From Cycas panzhihuaensis (Eukaryota > Cycadophyta), in NCBI GenBank assembly GCA_023213395.1, contig CM041465.1, positions 186,751,741 to 186,815,740 on the forward strand: a stretch of DNA of 64,000 nucleotides. The letters are read 5' to 3'. The notes under the pieces were generated by a model. That model searched no databases and was not told where the DNA came from. It saw nothing but the letters and a program-made list of their open reading frames with translations. Below are positions 56,961-64,000 of the stretch, piece after piece. Numbering within the stretch: the stretch's first letter is position 1; each line of letters opens with the position of its first letter. The position numbers and the translations under genes are program-made.

Positions 56961-58114
56961 ACTCCAAGTGGTGAAGGCAAAAGTAAATAAGCAAAGCCAC
57001 AATGAGCCTCAATATACTTAGTGGATCTATCAACAACATTTGATGAAGTGGTCCCAATTCTTTGAAGGTGTGCATGAACAAATTACGTTCCACCAAAAGC
57101 ATCTTCAAAAGAAGTATTATCAACATTATGTGCACCATGGCGTTGTTGATAACTTAGTAGTTTGTTGGTGGCAGTTCTACAATTTTTGGCATAATGTCCT
57201 CTTCTATTACACCTTTGGCACACGATTGTTTGATTTCCAGTCTAAGTATTGGCCGGATTGTCTCTCGACATCGGATCTAGGTCCAGGTTGATTATTTTGG
57301 CCTTGGCCTTGAGACTATTTTTGTTGGAATTGAGGAGCCTGTTGACTAAGAGGACGTTGTCCTTGTTGTCTACCTCTTCCTCTTCCATGGGAATTACCAC
57401 CTCTACGAGAGTATTGACCTTGATTTTTGGTGTAACAAATATCTTCTTCCACTTCAAAAGCGATCGATTGGATCTCGATGTAGTGGCAAAGTTGGTATCA
57501 AAGGTCTTATCAAATTCAATGAACTTATCAAGATCCTCAAAGTTTAGGGTCTTCAAAGTTCCACTGGATTGAAGACTCCCCAATAGATTTTTATAATCTG
57601 GGATATGGAGACATGACTGAATCAAGAAAGCCCATGTAATGCATTGAGTTTTAAAATCTTTATCAATGGCTTGCTTGATTAGACGAAGGAGATTGATTGT
57701 CTCACTTGTATGTCCTTTCTGCATTTTCAATTTGTTCATCTTCAGCACTAAGTGAACAAATTCTAAGTCTGATTTAGTGTCAAAGTTCTTCTTAAGAACT
57801 TCAAGAACTTTCCATCTTTGTATCATGTACGCCTTTATCAATGAGATTATGCAGGAATAATCGGTGACAAGCGATCCTCACACAGTTTTATCATCATCAA
57901 GTTCCCATTGGTGTTTAGCTACGCCTTCAATGGGAGCAATTGAGCACCTCTCAAGCGGTTGTGGTAGTCAGAATGCAACAAGTGGTGTAGGTTGTAAGTG
58001 ATCTCTCCATAGACCTTCATACTTTGCAGTATTTCTGACACCAGTGAACCACATGTCCTAATTTTCTTTCCCTTTTAGAATGCAGTTCACATTTTGCTTG
58101 AACTGTGAAGACAT
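56961..58114 (-). pseudogene. copia C1c gag
   Basis: Starts at ATG 58112-58114 (M-S-S-Q-F-K-Q-N-V-N-C-I-L). A TAG breaks the D-M-W-F line at about codon 20. After shifts, a 199-codon open stretch (57242-57841) covers the UBN2-like core with V-L-E-V-L-K-K-N-F-D and I-D-K-D-F-K-T. The end of that stretch is out of frame with the usual Gly/Arg-rich part. The CCHC knuckle at 57179-57220 is intact: C-Q-R-C-N-R-R-G-H-Y-A-K-N-C. Confidence 0.93.
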
Positions 58115-60158
58115 TGTGTCTTTTTAGAAGGGAAGAAATGAACAAGGGACTATAAAAGTGATGGAAATAAATGACCGATCACTATTTACAAATGGGAAAT
58201 GTAATGAAGTAGTGTAGAAGATGGAAGAAGAAGTGAGAATGGTTGCTCAAAGATGAAGGGAGCAACTTAGAGAAAAGTCACCAACACTTGTGACAAATAT
58301 TAACTTTGCGACGCAAAGAATATGAGAAGTACTATGATAAAAATTGGCCACTAACACTTGTGGCAAATATTAACCTGACGCAGTAGGAATATGAGAAGCA
58401 CTATGATTGTTATTATACTATGGATCACTTTTTACAAATAAGTAAGTGATTAATATATAAGATTGTAGGCCAATGTAGAAGTTGACATCATTGGGTTTAC
58501 ACAACTTGAAACTCGAATGTAGGATGCGTAATCAACCCAATAACCTCTAACTTGTGTCCAACGTGTAGTTGAGGTTGTTGAATGGATGCTTAGGCTTCTA
58601 GTAGAATTAATTTGGCCTTCACCTGCGATACCCGCAATCATGCTTGGTGATGAAATCCAAGTCACAACGGAGCCCAGGTACTCCCAATCCTCACCCAGTT
58701 CACCAATGGCAGCTATATACCTCCTCTAAAGAGTGGTACGTGCATACCCATGGCTCTGACGGATATTGGATCAGGTATATTTTAATCTTGTATTAAAGTT
58801 TCAGTTTTCCCAGTTGGTTATCAGGATGATCCCTGATTGAGGCACGATGGTATGGCTAACCAAACCTCACCAATATTCCGGTTTAGTCCAGTCCCAACTT
58901 GAAACCCACACCTCCTTTATGGCATGGCATTCTGCCAACCAAGGTATCTTAACCTTGGCGAGTGTGTGAACAGGTACAAGATGGCAGAAAATAGCATGCG
59001 TGATGCGTTCCTTTTAGGAAGAGTGAAAAGATTATCGAATTGCATCAAACGTACATTTAACTAAAAATAATGCTTGCTTGGAGTGCTTTTGGAGTGCTTG
59101 CTTGAAGTGCTTGCTTGAAGTGTCTTTGGAGTGCTTGCTTTGGGTGATTTTAGAGTGCTGAAATGTAATGCTAATAAGTGAGTGAGGACACCGGATATTG
59201 CTCTGATCCAGGTGTTTTTTTTCTCACTTTTACAATGGGCTTTTAAGCCTTATAAAAAGGAAGAAATTTTCTTCACTTTTTTTTTCTTTTTTTTTTTGTT
59301 AATACAAAAAAAAGTACTCCTCACTAAATCTGTAATAACTTTCTCCCATGATGTTGAAATGGAGTGTTGGTTTTGTGCTGCAAATTAAACTCATAGCTTC
59401 ATCTTCAGGAAGTGGAATCAGGTCCAAATGAGTTCTGGAAAGTTTTTGTGACCCATAAAGTTAGGAAATTATATTTTTCCAGAATTCTTACTAAAAATAA
59501 CTGCTGTTCACTAAAATAGCAATAACTTCCTCATACGACATCCAAATTAGGTGCCAATTTTTGCACTGGAAAGTAGACTCAGAGCCCCATATTTGACAAT
59601 TAGAATCACTTCAATTGGATCTCTATAGAATATTTTGCATACCTGTGAAGTTCAGTAATCAAATTATATTTCTGCAGAAATTTCAGCTTGCTAATATCTC
59701 ATTAGCACATGATACCATATGAAATTTCCATCATTTTTTGATCACCAAGATCCCAATATGGGCAAGGTGAGAGCATACAATGATAGATATTTTAAATGGC
59801 TCAAAATTCTTTTAAAAAAATGGGTAAAAACTCCCCTTACAATCATTCTTCTAAATCTTTGGAAAAGTTTCGTGACATTTCCCCTTGTTAAATAGACAAA
59901 AAAGGGAAAAGAAAAAGAAGAATGAGATAGCATGAATGGCCAGCAAAGGATTGGAGTCCTTGGGCCTTACAACTCCTTGTATTATGCTTCTAAACCTGCA
60001 AAAGAGAAAGGAAAAGCAAACAATACAAAATATGCTATCATAATAACTTCAAAATATTTCTAAATTCACTTTCACAATCTCCTTCACCACATGGATTGTG
60101 GGGGAGAAGGAAGTGATGGCTTCATTGCAAGTGCAAGTGGGGAATATAAAGGAAGCAA
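58115..60158 (-). other. 2-kb untranslated leader of C1c
   Basis: Same length and content as in C1b. I find no conserved coding frame; the 71-codon stretch at 58450-58665 does not match anything I know. It includes a minisatellite at 59071-59160. Confidence 0.75.
59071..59160 (-). repeat. minisatellite in the C1c leader
   Basis: About 90 bp of TGCTTGCTTGGAGTGCTT-like imperfect units. The matching region of C1b (4251-4300) is about 50 bp. Confidence 0.8.
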
Positions 60159-60170
60159 GCTCTGATACCA
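60159..60170 (-). other. primer binding site of C1c
   Basis: Minus strand TGGTATCAGAGC, a perfect initiator-Met complement, two bases from the LTR. Confidence 0.95.
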
Positions 60171-60172
60171 CA

Positions 60173-60432
60173 TGAAAAGAGTGGATCTATCCTTCATCTC
60201 CATACACTAAACACAAAGGCAAACATGGGAGCAAGAGAGACTTGAGAGAAAGAAAGTAGCTCTCACAAAATGGGGAGGTAAGAATGAATCTCCTCCATTG
60301 AGCTTTACTTTTATATTGAGAGAGGGAGCATTTGAGTTAGGTGAAATGAAATTACACATAATGCACATGAAAGTGCATTTCACTTAAGTGATCTAATTTA
60401 AAGTTCACTTAAGACCCTTTTTCGAAATAATC
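60173..60432 (-). repeat. 5' LTR of C1c, interrupted (260 of about 297 bp)
   Basis: Matches 52880-53139 with three differences. TATAAAAG is at 60308-60315 on the minus strand. The last 37 bp are displaced by copia H; they should be found after it, with TAATC (60428-60432) repeated. Confidence 0.94.
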
Positions 60433-60768
60433 TGATGGAGCCGGAGGAGCAGAGCAGGACATCACGACACTTTCATCTTGAGTACAACGGTAATTTCTGA
60501 AAGAGTGGCGGTGTTAATAAACACCAGGGAGGTATTCCCAACCCTTATATAGAGAATTCGGGGAGGCGTCGGGCGCCATCACCCTAGCTGTACAACAATT
60601 AAGATTAGTTTGAAAAAATATAAAAAATAAATAGCGGTGATACATACCTCACGTGAGTGGTCGGTCCGGGCGGCTATTAAACGGCTCAAGGTGCCCTAGG
60701 GGCCCTCAAAGGCACCTTTGAGGGGCCCTAAGCGCTCTAGTGCACATACATTGGGATTATTCCCAACA
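60433..60768 (-). repeat. 3' LTR of copia H (336 bp)
   Basis: Minus strand TGTTGGGAATAATCCC to CTCCATCA. Contains a TATA box, a CACGTG core at 60650-60655 inside TCACGTGA, and an inverted repeat at 60703-60724 (CCCTCAAAGG-CA-CCTTTGAGGG). Boundaries follow from the polypurine tract and the break in the C1c LTR. Confidence 0.92.
60542..60552 (-). promoter_or_regulatory. TATA box of copia H LTR
   Basis: Minus strand TCTATATAAGG, about 110 bp before the LTR end. Confidence 0.7.
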
Positions 60769-60779
60769 TTCTCCCCCAT
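60769..60779 (-). other. polypurine tract of copia H
   Basis: Minus strand ATGGGGGAGAA, abutting TGTTGGG. Confidence 0.92.
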
Positions 60780-62300
60780 AAGCCCAATGTGTATGACTCC
60801 TAAATCATCTCTGAACTTTTCAAACTTGATTTTTCCCAAGGCCTTTGTAAAAATATCCGCTGTTTGATCTTCGGTGCTACAATAAGTCAACTCTATCTCT
60901 TCTGCTTGTACAAGTTCCCGAATAAAGTGGTATTGAGTTTCAATATGCTTTGTTCTCGCCGTGGAATCTTGGATTTTTGGTCATTTGAATAGTGCTCGAT
61001 TGTCACACCAAATTTTAGTGGGACCTTTGCTTAATTTGAAAATCTGTAAGAGTCTTCTTAACGTATTGATTCACGGGCACCTAACATCTGCGGCTTTATA
61101 TTACGCTCACCGTGGATAAGGAAGCAGTATTTTGTTTCTTTGTACTCCAAGCTACTGCTGATCCCATACTAAATGCATAACCCAAGTAGATTTTCTATCA
61201 TCAATATCACCCCCAATCAATCAGAGATAACCAGTTAAGCGAAACTCGGATGTAGGTTTGTAGTATAATCCAAAGTCCAAGTCCCTTTAAGGTATCTCGA
61301 GGATTCTTTTAGCGACTTGCTAATGGGATGTCTTTGGATCCTGCATAAATCTAGATACAACACTTACAGAATATGTTATATCAAGTCGAGTAGAGGTTAA
61401 ATAAAGTAGGCTACCAATCAGTTGTCTATAGTGAGTGGGATCAACTGAAGTTGAGTCATCTGTCTTAGAGAGTTTAATTCCAATTTTTGCTGGTATTGAT
61501 AATGGTTTACAGTTTGTCATATTAAATCTTTGTAGAAGGTCTAATATATATTTACGTTGAGAGATAAATATTCCTTGTTTATCTTGTCACACTTCCAATC
61601 CTAGAAAGTAGTGCATAAGACCTAAGTCTGTCATTTCAAATTCCTTACACATAGCTTCTTTAAATTGACTTAAGAGTTGGGAGTCATTTCAGATAAATTA
61701 AGTCGCTCACGTAAAGTCCTACGATCAATATCGAATTTCCTTTAATTTTAGTGTATAGGTTTGGATCTGCTTGAGATCTTTCAAACCCTTGATCTTTAAG
61801 ATATGTGTCGATACGGGAATACCAAGCCCTAGGTGCTTGTTTTAGACCATATAATGCTTTCTTTAACTTATACACTTTGTTTTCTTCCCCCCTGACTTCA
61901 AAACCGAGGGGTTGAGAGACATAGATATCTTCTTGGATATAACCATTTAAAAAAGCACTTTTTACGTCCATTTGATAAATAGGCCAACCCATTTGGGCGG
62001 CTAAACTTATTATCATGCGAACTGATTCCATTCTAGCAACTGGGGCAAATGTTTCGGTATAGTTTATGCCTTCTCTTTGGGCATATCCTTTGGCAACTAA
62101 ACGATCTTTATCAATTGATCCATCAGAGTGGAACTTAGTCTTATAAACCCATTTGGTTCCAATGGCTTTCTTTCTTGGTGGTAAGTCTACAAGTTCCCAA
62201 GTGTCATTTTTAACGATAGATTTATATTCCTCTTGCATGGCTTTTTGCCAGCACTCATGTTGATTAGCCTCACCAAAGGTTTGAGGCTCATGACTTTCAA
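60780..62300 (-). pseudogene. copia H RT-RNase H
   Basis: RT begins N-D-T-W-E-L-V-D-L-P (about 62180-62215) and includes M-D-V-K-S-A-F-L-N-G and K-K-A-L-Y-G-L-K-Q-A-P-R-A-W-Y, intact to the active site. There Y-V-S-D (61702-61713) replaces Y-V-D-D, and a stop follows within five codons. The connection (61320-61520) reads P-A-K-I-G-I-K-L-S and L-I-G-S-L-L-Y-L-T. RNase H has several shifts. Its last part, with D-Q-T-A-D-I-F-T-K-A-L-G-K (about 60830-60870), stays open through the polypurine tract into the LTR, so the original stop is lost or displaced. Confidence 0.95.
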
Positions 62301-63500
62301 GTAACTTACTCATTAGAGCAAAGTTAACTTTGTGTGAACGTGTAGATCTTCGATTGTTATCTAATATATTCCCTAAGTCATGATTGCGTTGAACCCATTT
62401 GGGTAGTGGTTGTGATGGTGGTTGAGGGGATGATGTTTCCCTAGTAGTTTCTGGAGAGTTTCTCCACATAGGAGGCACATATTTAGATGTATTTGATGCA
62501 TTAAACTTAATGGTAATGTCCTTCTGTTGTTCGTGATTATTTTGATAGTAGGTGTCTTCTTGAAATTTGACATCCCTACTTAGTATAACTTTTTGGGATT
62601 TGGGATCATAAACTTTGTAAGATTTTGATGATTCACTATATCCAATAAAGATACATTTTAAACTATGATCATCTAATTTGGTTCTTCTTTGGTCAGGGAC
62701 GTGGGCATAGGCTAAATGACCAAATACCTTAAGGTGACGGATACTAGGTTTATAACCGTCCATGCTTCTTACGGTGTCTTCCCCTAACGGCTTTTGTGGA
62801 ACATCGATTAAGTAAGTAGTGCGGTATGGATTGCTTCACCCAAACTTCATGGCCTAAGTTTTTATCTTTAAGCATACAACGTGCCATTTCTACTATAGTT
62901 CTGTTTTTCCTTTCACCACACCATTTTGTTGTGGGGTGTAGGGGTTGGTATGTTGTCGCCTAATCCCATGTTGGATACGGTAATCTTTGAAGATATTAGA
63001 GGTAAATTCTCCCCATTATCTCGATCTTAAGGAGAGGATATGATATCCACTTTGTCGCTCAACGGAGGTTTTGCAGTCACCAAAGTGGTCGAAAGCATCA
63101 GATTTGTATTTGAGAAAGAACACCCAAGTCTTTCTTGTAAAGTCATCAATAAATGTAAGGAAATATTTGGCACTTAAGGAGGGAGTGGCCATTGGGCCAC
63201 AAATATCTGTGTAGACGAGTTGAAGAGGGGCAGATGCCCGATGGCTAAAGTCTAGAAAGCTTTCTCTATGATGTTTTCCAAGAAGGCATCCCTCACACAA
63301 CTCTTTGTTAACATCAATAGGGGGTAAGCCATTAACCATATCTAATCTTTTCATAAGGGCTAAACTTGTATAATTAAGGTGACCGAAACGTCGATGCCAT
63401 AGGTCACTATCCATAGTAGTTGTGGTTCTAAGGGTATATGTATCTGAGGGGGTGATAGTAAGTTTAAATAGATGATCTTTAGTCATGATACCCCTAGCAA
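62301..63500 (-). pseudogene. copia H integrase and linker
   Basis: Zinc region at about 63280-63400: W-H-R-R-F-G-H-L and C-E-G-C-L-L-G-K-H. The core has Y-T-D-I-C-G-P-M (63190-63215) and F-I-D-D-F-T-R-K-T-W (about 63125-63155). A frameshift near 63035 breaks the G-E-F segment. Q-Q-N-G-V-V is readable near 62925-62945, where the catalytic Glu is replaced by Lys or displaced. Another shift lies near 62770. The C-terminal part and linker reopen at 62763 with L-K-V-F-G-H-L-A-Y-A-H-V and K-L-D-D-H-S-L-K-C-I-F-I-G-Y, continuing in one frame with RT down to 61684. Confidence 0.94.
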
Positions 63501-63885
63501 CAATAGCGTCATTTTGTCGTTTGTCTTTGATAACACATTCGCCGTTGTCAAAAATTATTTTATAGTCTTGTCCCATCATCTGTCCTACCGATAGTAAGTT
63601 TTTCCTTAAAGCAGGGACATATAGAACATCATTTAAATATTTATATTCACCACTATCAGTCAATAAGGCAATGTTACATTTTCCAATCGATTGGTGAGAA
63701 GTGTTATCTCCAAACATAATAGACCCTTTCTTATTTGTATCCAAAGTTTGAAATAATTGTTCTTTATGGGTCATGTGGGTGGAACAACCAGAATCAATGT
63801 ACCAACTATCATCCTCTTCTTCCTGGTTTGAAAAACTAGATAGAAATAACCTATTGTTGATTTTAGATTCTGATGTATTTGACAC
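63501..63885 (-). pseudogene. copia H protease and GAG-pre-integrase
   Basis: Part of an 289-codon open stretch (63016-63885). The protease loop W-Y-I-D-S-G-C-S-T-H-M-T-H-K is intact at about 63770-63810. M-F-G-D-N-T-S and D-V-L-Y-V-P-A-L-R-K-N-L-L-S-V-G follow, and lead without interruption into the integrase zinc region. This is the best-preserved coding part in the window. Confidence 0.95.
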
Positions 63886-64000
63886 ATGTCCTGTAGAGGG
63901 TGGTCCATGTTTGGAAAAACACTTATCTTCAGTGTGACCAGTTCTACGACAATAAGTGCAATATAGTTGATCTCTTTTTCCATAACGAAGATTTTGATTC
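63886..64000 (-). pseudogene. copia H gag zinc knuckle, partial
   Basis: A CCHC knuckle at 63919-63960 reads C-T-Y-C-R-R-T-G-H-T-E-D-K-C, all four ligands intact. The rest of gag is beyond the window end. Confidence 0.92.

Larger units (their letters stand above)
52880..60432 (-). mobile_element. young Ty1/copia element C1c
   Basis: Almost complete minus-strand copia with 3' LTR, polypurine tract, polyprotein, 2-kb leader, perfect primer site and 5' LTR. The 5' LTR is 260 bp here; the missing 37 bp would give 297, the same as the other LTR. Copia H starts at that point. Over 260 aligned bases the LTRs differ at three positions, all transitions. The base run outside the left LTR is TAACC; the same five should appear beyond copia H to the right. 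Confidence 0.95.
60433..64000 (-). mobile_element. Ty1/copia element H, 3' part
   Basis: Minus-strand copia inserted in the C1c 5' LTR and cut by the window end. It holds the 3' LTR, polypurine tract, RNase H, RT, integrase, protease and the gag zinc knuckle. Higher GC and longer open stretches than its neighbours suggest a recent arrival. Same subgroup as copia E by protease motif. Confidence 0.95.

Noticed and set aside
58450-58665. 71-codon minus-strand stretch in the C1c leader as a small extra gene
   Set aside because: The corresponding C1b region does not keep the frame, and no domain is recognised.
1-64000. Host protein-coding gene, tRNA or rRNA
   Set aside because: Every long or motif-bearing frame could be assigned to a retrotransposon or to the Tat antisense gene; remaining stretches have no supported coding.

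Overview
This window looks like heterochromatin from a seed plant with a large genome. It is AT-rich and I find no host gene, tRNA or rRNA. Nearly all recognisable sequence is LTR retrotransposon: Ty1/copia, chromodomain-type Ty3/gypsy and one Tat/Ogre-type Ty3/gypsy. The plant assignment rests on initiator-Met-tRNA primer sites, copia gag-protease-integrase-RT-RNase H order, chromodomain-like tails on gypsy integrases, and an antisense plant-mobile-domain-like gene inside the Tat element. No coding region is intact, so coding remnants are called pseudogenes. Family names (C1, D, E, F, G, H, J, K) are local labels.

Layout. 1-5605: a plus-strand C1 copia copy (C1a, RT to 3' LTR) abuts an older inverted copy of the same family (C1b, gag, leader and 5' LTR). 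5606-6900: minus-strand copia G remnant. 6900-8640: unassigned, with a possible SINE. 8650-10347: plus-strand gypsy integrase end and LTR. 10348-12480: unassigned. 12480-17091: minus-strand gypsy J. 17095-50531: a four-level nest. Copia D (LTRs 17095-17589 and 50034-50531) contains copia E (22734-49701, target duplication TAAAT). E contains a Tat element (23257-43357, duplication CTTTG). The Tat element contains gypsy K (27851-34568, duplication AGTAA). 50571-52879: copia F. 52880-60432: young copia C1c inserted in F. 60433-64000: copia H inserted in the 5' LTR of C1c and running off the window.

LTR divergence agrees with the nesting. By eye the D, E and Tat LTR pairs are about 80-85% identical, K about 96-97%, and C1c differs at 3 of 260 aligned positions. 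Older copies are full of in-frame stops that look like C-to-T decay of methylated cytosines.

The most unusual object is the Tat element. It keeps gag and protease but shows no RT, RNase H or integrase. It carries three consecutive arrays of different short tandem repeats next to its 3' LTR. On the opposite strand it holds a decayed plant-mobile-domain-like gene with a candidate intron, and K has inserted into that gene. I found no wholly new system. The best leads are this Tat derivative, the LTR at 17095-17589 that has a copia polypurine tract on one side and a primer site on the other, and a cluster of homopolymer-length differences in the youngest element.
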